A program made the position numbers and the translations under genes. This document shows, one piece after another, positions 12,331 to 22,660 of a DNA stretch of 64,000 bases. The stretch covers positions 1,942,501-2,006,500 of the forward strand of contig NC_089768.1 of the NCBI RefSeq assembly GCF_040412425.1. Reading direction: 5' to 3'. Within the stretch, counting starts at the first letter, position 1, and each line of letters starts with the position of its first letter. The notes below the pieces were generated by a model. The model had not been told where the DNA came from, ran no database searches, and saw only the letters and a program-made list of their open reading frames with translations. Origin of the DNA: Macrobrachium rosenbergii (taxonomy: Eukaryota > Arthropoda > Malacostraca > Decapoda > Palaemonidae).

Positions 12331-15084
12331 GGTCGCACTCTCTTAGGCACTACATGCCTCAGGATTAGATAAAAAAATTCATGATATCGTAACTTATGAC
12401 TTGAGTACCAAACTTTTGCAGCGCACTAATTCTTCATGTCTATAAGATAAGTTTTTATGAGGTTCCAAAGCTGGAGCTTCCAGGATTGACACAGCGACCA
12501 GCATTGTAATAAATAGAAAAGTGTTTTTCTCAGAATCAGTTTCCATCAAAACGAAAGTCCTAATTTTACTTGGTGTATTACAGGTTTCGCAGAAAACCTA
12601 TATAAAAGTGAAGAATGCACAATTGACACCTCCCAAAAAAGAGAAAAAAATGTAATAAATTTTGCATGTTACAATGAATTATTTTCATTGTTTTCATTAA
12701 TCCATTTAAAGTTTCTTGCTAAAACGGGATCTAAGATGTATTCATATCCGTACACACAAGGAGCCGATCTCCAGGATATTCAGGTGTGCTTAAAGGTGAA
12801 CTAAAATGAAGAGAGTGAAAGAACTGTAGTTCAGATTTCAGTAGCAAAAGCCAGAATGGATATGGGGAAAATGTTTTCTGCAGGAAACAGGGCCGTCCAG
12901 TTTAAAGGTGAACTTCTGCTGCTTAGGCAATTTTGTTATTGGGGAATGGAAATTAGTACATTGCAGAGATTTTTGGTTTGGTGATTGGTACACTGTTGTG
13001 TATTTGTCTCAGAGGATGGGCTTGTGGTCATCAGATAGTGATCCAAGGGACTTTTAACTATCTGCTTACAGTATTTGTAAGTCCTCCCTGTTTTAAAGAC
13101 GTCTCAGTCACTCAATGTTAGTTTCTGTTAAAACCGCACATGGCTAGAGATTAATGGTTTCTATGTACCACTGTTGGACCTTGATCCTTTAAACAGCCAT
13201 TGTTCCTTGGAGCTAATGTCTTTCCATTTGCAGTATGCAAATGTCTTCAATTTCAACTGAAGGAGTGAAAGTCTCTTAGTGATACATATTGTAGTACTGA
13301 AGACTTCCAACTGGAGTTTGTATCTTCATTTTCTATGATTCAAATTGAGCGATACTTGCTTTCCTTTATTTTGTTGAGAAACGGCTAGTATACACACATG
13401 TTACTAGGTTTACACCTTTTAATTTTGTGGCCTTAATAGTCTGGATTGCTCCACAATCTTTACACATGGTTGTGTTTTCTTGCTTATGTAGTGAATCAAA
13501 TTAGTGAAGAAGATGAAGTCATTATGAGATATTCTTCAGCTGCCTTTTAGGAAAATAGGCTGCAGTTGCAACTGTTGCTGATGTGACAGAAGACACTGAT
13601 TTATCAGTGTATCATGTATTTGAAGCTGCAGGTTTTACACTAGCCACTTATGCTGGCTCCTATATAAAGTGCGAGGGGCTTTTGCTTCTTTGGGGGATTG
13701 TGGAGTTATCATTTGAGAGTGCTGGTCACCATTGTCCTGGTTCATTGTGCACATCATGTGGGTGTATATGTTGAATGTGGGTGCTATGCATGTCATTCCT
13801 CATAGGAAGAGTGTTTCTGGAATGAATTTTGAATGAGTTTAGCTCCTTGTGGAAGCTTAAGCACTCTCCCGTTTTGCTTTTCAGGGGGAAGTCTTTACCC
13901 TTTTTAAGAACTTTAAAATGATGGCTGTGATTCCAGGGTCAGTTCTGTGGACTAGAGGTGATAATCTTATTTCTCCTCTTAGAATGCACAGCCTGGTCTA
14001 TGCAGGCACCCCAACGCTGATCCTCACTGCATTGTTTGGATAACTTCCAAAGGTTTCTCTTGACGCTTTTTGAGTCCACTGAGGACAGATGATGCATAAT
14101 CATCACAGCCTAAGAAACTTAAATGTAGAAGTTCTGAGCAGATGATATGTAGCTTCTTGATAAAGGCACTTAGCTTACGTCTTACTTTGTTTTCTGAGTT
14201 AGCTGACTTTGTTAGACGGTGATGTTGTTGCTTGCTGTTATTGTACAAAAAGAGTAATGCTTTCTCCACTTGACTCAATCTCCCATGAGTGACAGATTGT
14301 TGGGTAATTCATTACGTTTCCATTTATTTTGACCCTGAGGTCTTTGTGCTTATTTTGAATGTAAGTCAATGCTCTTTAAGTTTTTGTTTATGGTTTACTC
14401 TTCTCATACTGACAATGAAGATTGTATCTCCTTATTTGCAGATTTTCATCTCATTCGATAGGTTTCTAGTAAATAGGTTTCCATCAGTGGTGCAAGAGAA
14501 AGGCACTAAGGATTCCACCCTCTGGAGTTCTGGTTTTGAACCTTATATCCTTGAATGGTGACTATAACCTTTCCATTTTGAGTGTATTGTTTGGGTCTTG
14601 CCAAGACATTTCCTATAATCTTCTTTTAAACTAAGTTGGACTTAACTGTTTAATTCATAAGCCTTCCCAGCTATTAATTTTCTTGATTCGTGGATTGCAA
14701 TATCTGAACTCAAAAATTCGTGACTGAATTATTTCTTGTCTGGCATGGAGACCTGAGCAGCATTTTGGAATTTTGTTTCAGATCTGGAATTTGTGTGAAA
14801 GTTTTGTGCTTTATGAGACTTATATTTTCAGTGATCAACAGGTCATGAAGATCTCAAACCCTGTAGCCTACAGTATACGAAACACGGCCTCCATTTTGGA
14901 GGTGGTGGAGAAGATGGTGGTAGGTTTTACATATTGCACAGTGGTCACTGCAAAGAGTAGGATCTATATCTTGCACATGGATTGTTCTATGTCACTTAAT
15001 ATACTAACTGCTCGGAATTTTTGAACTAAGCTGTTACACGTAGTGGCCTGTAGTATTTGCAGACTTTGGAGGGAAACCATTTTT
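12331..15084. other. Unassigned region with weak minus-strand coding remnants
   Basis: No complete gene. On the minus strand, roughly 14300-13400 shows a low-complexity-poor, peptide-like run broken by stops (for example a stretch ending in SFLGCDDYASS near 14100). I could not assign it. It may be a decayed retroelement Gag or an extension of the neighbouring mobile-looking unit, but the support is weak. Confidence 0.35.
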
Positions 15085-15108
15085 CAATTATACATCTGTA
15101 GGACAGTC

Positions 15109-15345
15109 AGTAGAGAAGAAAAAAGTTCATATAAGGAAAAAATTCATGGAAGCTGCAATAACTCTCATTTTCTTTGTAATAGGGAACCTCATATCATTAA
15201 TTCTGCACCCTTCTCCTGCCTCGGATTTGGCCGCCATCTAGGAAAAATAGCGGCCAAAAACAGTTTTTTTAAAATGTCTTGCTTGGGACTCACTTTAGAG
15301 GAAAATGTATCTATACATAAAGCAATCTACATAAAATCCTCTACA
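15109..15345 (-). repeat. Left member of a ~235-bp inverted repeat pair
   Basis: The reverse complement aligns with 18719-18950 at roughly 80 percent identity by eye. Landmarks in shared order are TTTTGTAGAG, ACATTTTCCTCTAAAGTG, GTCCCA, CTGTTTTTGGC, AGATGGCGG, CCCTATTACAAA and CCATGAATTTTTTCCTTAT. Similarity may run on weakly to about 15085. Together with the right copy it brackets the PIN-like pseudogene. The pair could be terminal inverted repeats of a mobile unit or two unrelated inverted fragments of one repeat. Confidence 0.85.
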
Positions 15346-15350
15346 AAAAG

Positions 15351-15351
<1 letters not shown>

Positions 15352-15411
<60 letters not shown>
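15352..15411. repeat. (TA)n microsatellite
   Basis: About 30 TA units immediately inside the left inverted repeat. Confidence 0.97.
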
Positions 15412-15414
<3 letters not shown>

Positions 15415-15692
15415 TATTTTATGGTTTCCACGCTAGAGGGGAGAGAATGTTCGAATTTTTTGTTTCCATACCCCCATTACCCAATATCACATGGAAGATG
15501 ATCTTGTATGTTATACTGAAGGATGGTTTAAGCTTCTTTGTTAATAATTGTAACTTCTTTCTTGTTTCTGCGATTATGAACAATGACAGCAAACCTGAAA
15601 TTAATTATTATTTTGTGGAAAAATTACTTCCTTCGGAAAATGCTTCATGTTTTATTTTCTGGGGAGTGACTAGCAAAGTTACATAGAAGGAT

Positions 15693-18236
15693 GTGAAAAC
15701 ACTGATGGACTTTAACATTAAATGGAAAGATGGGAAACATTCTCAGTTAGGGGGACTGAAAAGTGTGACAGTGCAAGAAAAATGTAAGAAGGTGTACACA
15801 AAGAAAGAAGGGGTGAAGCTTTTTAGATGTCTAGAATCAGAGTTTGATTTCCATTTTGTTTGTCTGTTTTTAAAAAAAGAAACAGAGCAAAAGACTTTTA
15901 AATATGTGTGAAACTGTGCACCCTGTTGAGACACTTCATTTTGAAACTGGGTAATAAGAGAAACGATGACTGAGACAAAACAGCTGATATTCATATATGT
16001 TATGTAGTTGATTTAATTGCTGCAGAGGCAAGATTCCATTCAACCTGCACGAAGAAATTCTACCAAACATCCTCTTGGATGAAACGTGGTCGTCCCAAAA
16101 GAGCCACAGTCTCAGGGGCAATGACTCATACTTTTACCTGCCGTGAGGGAAATTGACAAGAATGTTGATTTTCTTTCAGTGAAATTTTTGAGGGATATGT
16201 GGGTGAACTAACTACCAAATAAAAAAAAACAACAGTGTGAACTGAGGGAAAAATATGGAAAGGACATTATTGTATCTGTAAACAAAAACAGAAAGCCTTT
16301 GGTGTGTTTTCTGACAGATGCTCGGTATGAAATGCAAAGAAATAATGATGAGAAAGAAAAGTGGCTTATGATAGTAAAAACAGCTGCAAAAATAATTGTT
16401 GGAGATGTAAGGTCACAGATGTATGAGACGGATTAGTATTCACCACCAGAAAAATTCCTAAGTGACTTAGAATCTTTTATGTCAGGTACCTTAAACTGCT
16501 TTGTTATGACTGTTGTCTTGAAGAACAAGAAAGGACATATAAGTAAATGGGATTAGAAATGTAAAGCAATTTCACATGACATCATAGCAGCAGCTAGACC
16601 AAATTCTTTCGTGTCACCTCTACAGTAGGCCTCGCTGTTCGTCTCAGTCTAAAATATAGTTCTCAGAATCTACTGAATGCTCTTTCTACTTTATGATTGT
16701 GTGCTTCCTATGCTGAGGCAGCACTATTTCAAGTAACAGCTTTGCAACGTCCAGACAGGGGCCTTCAAACTGACACATTTACACAGTTTGTATTTGATAA
16801 CTCTGATGTAAACGTCTGCTGGCAAGAACTTTGCAGAAATCAAGTCTGAACGAAAGAAAAGGATCCAACCTCTGGGAGCTGCCATTCCAGGAGTAAGATC
16901 ACGCGATGTTCCATGCCCTGTTGATCCTGATTTGTTATTTAGAAGAAATTCATATACCAGGAAATCACAAAAACTGTTTAAACTTAACTTTTAGTATGAA
17001 CTGGCTTCATACCTCATGTCACTTTCTAATGGATCAGGAATATGTAAGACTAAGAAATCCATTCTGTATGAAGTATTTTCACCCCTTTGTGGCAGTAGTA
17101 TTGTTGAAGACAGTTTATGTTAATGATGGAGGATTTCTTATTCAATGAGTTGTGTGGCATCAGCGAGAAATGTTTTCAGTAATTCTAAACAGTTATGTTG
17201 AGTATGTAAAGAGGCACTGCAAAGGAAAACGCTACCATTGTCTCTGATGGGTACCCAGAGAATCTAGCAGAAGTACAAAATGTGTGGAGCATGCTCGTCG
17301 ATTGACTTGTGCTGCCAGAGACACTGTGTTTGATGAAACAATGCCAGCAATAACAAGTGAAAGTAAATTTCTCTCAAATGGGAAAAATAAGAGCCGCCTC
17401 ATCGCAATGCTAATCCCAAAATTGATTAATGAAGATTTCACTTAAGATGCAGATACACTGAATGTTAATACTGCTATTGAAGGGTACAATTAGTCTGAAT
17501 CAGTAACAATAGTAGGAGAAGATGTGATGGCTGGATCAAGAAAGAACATAAACATCTTAAAACAAGGTAAAGGAAATGCAGAAAACAAACTGAACACACC
17601 AACCCCCATGAAATTTGGATCTATTATCAAGGAGAACATTTTCCTCTTACATGCATTTAGTATGGCTGATACGACTTCTGCTTTTTTTTTTTTTGACAAG
17701 GAAACCGAAGTTTATAAAATTATTGGAGAAACATGAAGAACTACAAGAAGCTGTTGCTGTCTGTGTTTAAGGATCCTTCTGCTGAACGTGCAAAGATTAA
17801 TGAAGCAGAAAAAGTATTTATTCTTCAGTCGTATGGAATTAGTGAGGATGAAACACTTTGTGACTTGAGATATCAATTTTTTTTCCAAATCACTGAATAA
17901 AAGTAAATTTACTTTGGCTGCTGCTTGATTTCATTCATTATGTACACATCACCAAGTTCAGAAGTGGTTGGGAAATGATTTGTCTCCTACACAATGGGGC
18001 TAGCATGTGGCTGTAAAAGGGCTGGCCCCAATCACCACAGATAAAGACCCTGCTCCTCCAGAGCTGCTCAACATTATATCCTACAAATGCCTCAAAGGTT
18101 GCACAACAATCGTAGGTGTAGAAGGACTGGATTAAAATGCTCCGTGATACATGCTTTATGAAAACGGTTATCATGTTCAATCTCTGACATAATCATCGAT
18201 GAAGAGGACTGTGATGATCCCGCTGATACATTATGA
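15693..18236 (+). pseudogene. Broken gene for a large PIN/FEN1-like protein with Cys-rich C-terminus
   Basis: I recognise, from memory of crustacean, mollusc and cnidarian predicted proteins, a multi-copy family of large 'uncharacterized' proteins. The reading frame is shattered by stops and frameshifts, but family blocks occur in the right order on one strand. At 15693-15911 is a segment with KEGVKLFRCLESEFDFH. At 16022-16157 is AEARFHSTC followed by KRGRPKRATVSG. At 16860-17110 is a block with CPVDPDLLFRRN and KTKKSILYEVFSPL. At 17130-17300 are DGGFLIQ, VVWHQREMFSVI and DGYPEN. At 17350-17530 is SKFLSNGKNKSRLI, then DADTLNVNTA and VTIVGEDV. At 17630-17690 is IFLLHAFSMADTTSAFF, where family members normally have GCDTTS. 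At 18005-18130 is APITTDKDPAPPELLNII followed by spaced cysteines, and the end is DEEDCDDPADTL. The spaced acidic motifs (DADT, GEDV, DTTS) resemble the metal site of PIN/FEN1-type nucleases. Nuclease function is inference. No introns are evident. The copy is bracketed by inverted repeats at 15109-15345 and 18719-18950. Confidence 0.72.
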
Positions 18237-18718
18237 GAAAACTTTCTAGTGTCAGAAGGAGAAATAACACATGAAACAAAATAATCAGATGCCACACTTC
18301 CCCATACCAGCAGGTATCTTAGAGTTATATTTACGCTACTAGATTTCATTGTCTTCCCATGGAGAACAAGATAGGCTTTGTTCCAGCAAAGCAAATTGAT
18401 GAGAGAGAGTTTGTCTTGCTATCCATAATGAGAGAATCAATTATAATTATAATTATGCAGCATTGGTCTGGCAATGAGTGCAATTGATAGCTTCATCTTG
18501 GCTATGCACTTTGGTTGGACGGTTGGGTGTAAGGGTGGTAATTCCGCCAGTGAGCATTTGCTGTCTGTCCTAAGCCAGAATAAAGGAGGAAGGAAATCCC
18601 TACACAGCAGTTTTCAAAATTATATCAGGTAACAGGGACATGGAGAAACTAATGAGAAAATTTCCGCACCTCTAGCAACAAAACCTTGAAATGCGCACAG
18701 AAAAAAAATGCATAGAAG
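18237..18718. other. Presumed 3' flank of the PIN-like pseudogene
   Basis: Follows the pseudogene stop and precedes the right inverted repeat. No coding blocks or poly-A signal were firmly identified. It probably belongs to the same inserted unit. Confidence 0.4.
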
Positions 18719-18950
18719 ATGTTTTGTAGAGAATTTTATGCAGATTACCCGAAGTATCGACACATTTTCCTCTAAAGTGGGTCCCAGGTGAGATTTTTAA
18801 AAAATACTGTTTTTGGCTGCCATTTTTCCGAGATGGCGGTGATATCCGAGTCGGTAGAGGGGTGCAAAATTAATATGTTATTAAGTACCCTATTACAAAC
18901 AAAATTAAAGTTACTGAAGCTTGCCATGAATTTTTTCCTTATCAAACCCC
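18719..18950 (+). repeat. Right member of the ~235-bp inverted repeat pair
   Basis: Inverted counterpart of 15109-15345, about 480 bp beyond the end of the pseudogene. Weak similarity may extend to about 18975 (a TGACTGGCCTAC segment against TGACTGTCCTAC on the other arm). Confidence 0.85.
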
Positions 18951-19092
18951 CATTGACTGGCCTACTATGTGCATCAGCATTGTTTAGTAAACCTAAAACT
19001 AGATCCAGTGGCAGGGTTCTGGGGGTAACAATAAATCATGCTCTTTTGCCATTTATCCATTGAGTTTCACAGCAGAAAACAAGAGTTTGTCT

Positions 19093-19560
19093 TTAAGTAT
19101 TCAGCTGCATCATGGACATTACTCCGAGTTTTGGACTATTCCTCTCCAGAGCTGCTACTGTTGCATACAATGTCTTCTCTTTGGCATACAGACCTTTGAA
19201 CTTCAGCAAGAGGAGTGGAGGGAAATAGCTTGAGGATGCAGTGGATGGTCTGGCACTTTTCTCTGTTTGGTATATCAGTTTTTTTTCTTCATCAGGTTTC
19301 TTCAAGGTGTCCTGTTTTGCTCCTTCTCATCTGTTGCCTGGCTTCTTTCTTGTTACTAGCATTATTGCTCTTGCTCCTGATCACTAGGCAGCCTTAACAA
19401 TCTAGAAATATGCATTTCAGCACTCTCTTTGTTGAAAGTTTGTCCATGTTTGTGAAGGAGCTGTCCTTGAAGAAATACTGTTATTTGGGGAAGGCGTCCT
19501 CTCATTGTCTCCCGATCTAGAGGGTTTGAAAAACTGTCATGTACATCTACAAGGCCTTTT
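19093..19560 (-). pseudogene. Unrecognised minus-strand coding remnant
   Basis: On the minus strand there are two adjacent peptide-like stretches with balanced composition: one upstream with VDVHDSFSNPLDRETMRG and FNKESAEMHISRLLRLPSD, one downstream (19305-19093) with FKGLYAKEKTLYATVAALER. They are separated by stops. I do not recognise the family. It abuts the outer side of the right inverted repeat, so it may be part of the same larger mobile unit or an unrelated decayed element. Chance open frames remain possible. Confidence 0.3.
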
Positions 19561-19580
19561 AGCTCCCAATCGATGATAAG

Positions 19581-20997
19581 AAGTTAAGGGAGAAAGGTCG
19601 TGACCTTTCCGTAGGGGCAGGACACTGTTTCTCGTGAAAAATTCATAGAAAACATAAAAGAATTTACCGGTCTGGGAGACCTTCCTGCCAAACTAGCATG
19701 TAAATAATTAATCGGTCTAAAATGCATAGACAGGTTTTTGAGGGTTTCAACTTTAAAATTAGGAAGAGAAATATCCCAAAAGAGGGTATTATACCAAAAT
19801 AGTGAGTAGGAAAGAAAATCCATCCCCAAAGTATAAAGATTGCCATTATGCAGTTGTGTTCTACCAATGAATCTTAATCTTTTCACGGAAGAATGAAAAT
19901 TAATAAGCGACAGTATGCTCCAGAAATAATGTAAGGGCACTTGAATTATGTATTCGTGCAGTATATTTTTGTTATTAGGCTCAAAATCCGAATTTTCCAT
20001 AGTGGTGACGTAATGTTATAGCAGCAGGCCTAAATAATTTGATTTTACAATAAATTCTAGATCTAACCCTATGATAGTGATGACAAAGATAGCCATTATC
20101 CAAGCAAGTCGAAAATTTTTTGGTTCAAATTCGAATTTTTGTATTTTTCACTCGCTGGAGACCATGAAGAGTGACTGTTTAAGCCAAGCTTCATTTTCTA
20201 AGAAGAAGGAATCTTGTTACTTTGTCCTCAGTTGACCCACATCTATTTGTGTGAGCAAATGATTTAGACGGTATTTACTATAGAAAGACTTTCTTATATT
20301 GTTTACAACTGGATTCCTGCTTCACATTAGGTTATTTGACAGGCATCAGAATATTGACCTAACTTGTTTCTTCTGCTAGATCTATTTCGAACTGAATCAA
20401 ATATTTGAAAATGCCACCAACATACTCCCTTTTCTTTCCATTTCCATTAGTTAAGAGTCTCTTTTTGTATTTTGCCGTCTTATTCATGATTTCCATCCTA
20501 AACAAAAGGCTATAGATCACGAGAACAAGTAAGAGAAATAGCAAAAAATACCATATGCCATTTTGATTAAAGGTATTAAATCTTTTGTAGCTTTGAAAAT
20601 ACAAACTTCTTTGAATCCTTTTAATCATAAATCCTACAAGTTTAGTTTCACCGAAGACTAAGCAGAGGTGCCCTCATTTCGTGAGACATTAACGTTCATT
20701 TCAAAACTTCACTGAAACTAAAAGGATCTAAACAATAGATTCACGATTCTTAAATAATCTCCGGATCGCCTTTAAAGCCACAAAAACTTCATTACACAAC
20801 AAGATTGCAACAGGAGATTTATAAAAGAGTTCCGAGCAAGACGGCAGGATTATCAAAAGTGGTCAACTTCATTGTGGCGACACCAGTTTTTAATAATACA
20901 TCAATTTATACCTACAATACACTAGGTGAGTTTCTGCTGTTCACTTTTCACATTTAAATTACATACAGATAACATGCACGCACGCACACACATATAT
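19581..20997. other. Unassigned AT-rich intergenic sequence
   Basis: Nothing recognised. The 138-codon minus-strand open frame (20000-19584) shows no motif I can assign, and an overlapping minus-strand frame covers much of it, which argues for chance. Confidence 0.5.
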
Positions 20998-21108
<111 letters not shown>

Positions 21109-21290
21109 CTAACATCTGCGTTTGTGTGTGTATGGGTTTGTTTGTGTAAGAAAATCTAGGTTGCTGATGCTTTCGTTTTTTAGGTGATTCCCACGCGCGT
21201 TTGAGATGTGCTTGGTATTAATGATCAAACCTGTTTTTAGTGAGTAAAGCATGTCGATTAATTAGAATGTATGTACCTCTCCTTGTCTAG

Positions 21291-21337
21291 TTCATTAGGT
21301 AGTTAAACTAAGGTATACTTTTCATTAGGTAGTTAAA
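21291..21337 (+). mobile_element. 13-bp SINE-tail micro-insertion with 17-bp target duplication
   Basis: TTCATTAGGTAGTTAAA occurs perfectly at 21291-21307 and 21321-21337. Between them lie only 13 bases, CTAAGGTATACTT, which correspond to the extreme 3' end of the tRNA-SINE found at 12037-12316. The simplest reading is an almost completely 5'-truncated SINE insertion with its target duplication. A coincidental 30-bp tandem duplication is the alternative. Confidence 0.6.
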
Positions 21338-21599
21338 ATTCTGGCAACTTCAAGTGTGGACTTGGTTGCTACGCGTCGTCTGAGTCCTAATGAGCCCGAT
21401 ATAGCTAAAGGCTGTTTTTTAATCTGCTGCTTTTGACCTGGAGAACTGCGATGGTTCTCAACTTTCTTTACTGTGATATCCCGGTGTTTAAGAGAGACCC
21501 AGCAATATGCGAATGCTTTCGCTTCCCTTGCTCCCGGTGTGGTCCTTGCAGGTTTTCAGCTCCCCAGAGGAAGGAGGAATTATTGGGGAATTCATAGAG

Positions 21600-22660
21600 A
21601 AATTAGAAGTAAATAGGAAATTAGCGCTTACACTTCGGGAGACTAAGCTTTTAATCTGAGAAGCTGGATTTATGTGCTCATAGTCTGAGTTAAATCAACT
21701 TTTGTTTAAGACGGAATGAAATAATAATTTAACTAAGAAAATGGCAGAGTTAACTGACACCATTAGATCTAATTATCTGCAGTGGAAACTGTAAAGTAGT
21801 GTGGTATTCGTTATAATCCAGAAAGCTCATGCTGAAATCAATTTTGGGAGGGGACATAATATCTACTCTTCCCTTAAACGGACAATAACAGTGGCTGCTG
21901 GTTACTCTTGCACTGAGTGGCCTGGCTTAAGTGTGAAATGCGATCACAATTGACCAGCTCATAGCAACTGCCGTAGTTGCAAACTAGTATTTTAGCATGT
22001 CAGACTTACCAAGTACTCACACCAAGCTGTAAGAAATCAAAGAGACTAAATTTTGGGGGGATTCTGAACAATGGGCACAATTTTGAGATCTATTCAACCC
22101 ATTGGTAGTTTAGAGAACTGAGGTACTGGCAACCGTAGAACTTACTTATGTGAAGACTACACTAAAAGGCTCAAATGCCAAAGTGATTGCTATCTAAGAT
22201 GATGATAAAACAAGTTGCAGATTAACTTGCTAGCTAACAGATTTGGAATTACTCAAACATAAGCAGAATTGCTAATTTATGGAACCAATTATGATTTGTT
22301 TCTGCGGCCAGTTATGATTGAGCCAAATGGCTGAAAAAGAATCCGTTAACTCTGATAACCAAGGATACGTAACGGTTTCTTCTTAAACTTTTGACCATCA
22401 AGTAGTCCACACGGGACACTGAATACATATTTTTGAGTGCTTAAGAAACAACTACCAACTTGAAAAAGAGGCATGTGTTTGTCCTGGCCAATAAGATGCC
22501 TCGTGATCACTGATTTCCATTAAGTCAGAGTGCTTTTCACCAACAAATGGCGCGGTAGGCAGTGTGCAAGTCTTGTGGATGCTGATGAAGAATGCAGATC
22601 ACATCAAAATTATTCTGGCCTTTTTGTCTCCCTCATGGGGATTGCAGTTGACAATCAAAT
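21600..22660 (+). pseudogene. Decayed BEL/Pao-type Gag remnant
   Basis: In one plus-strand frame from about 22023 to 22200, interrupted by stops, the peptide runs EIKETKFWGDSEQWAQF, DLFNPLVV, VLATVELTYVKTTLKGS and NAKVIAI. This matches the layout of the DUF1759 Gag domain of BEL/Pao retrotransposons (a 'LPKF.GD...W..F.D.F' opening followed by 'K..YL...L.G.A...I'). Upstream, about 21600-21850, is a Lys/Glu-rich N-terminal-like part. Downstream, about 22440-22660, a CKSCG motif may be a remnant zinc knuckle. No protease, reverse transcriptase or LTR is recognised nearby. The start and end given are approximate. Confidence 0.55.

Noticed and set aside
12331..15084. Extension of the PIN-like family gene on the minus strand
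   Set aside because: I tried to match family blocks in all frames and found none convincing. Only the 235-bp inverted repeat at its right edge is shared.
19584..20000. 138-codon minus-strand frame as a gene
   Set aside because: AT-rich composition with Phe/Leu/Ser bias, no recognisable motif, and another frame on the same strand is open over much of the same DNA.
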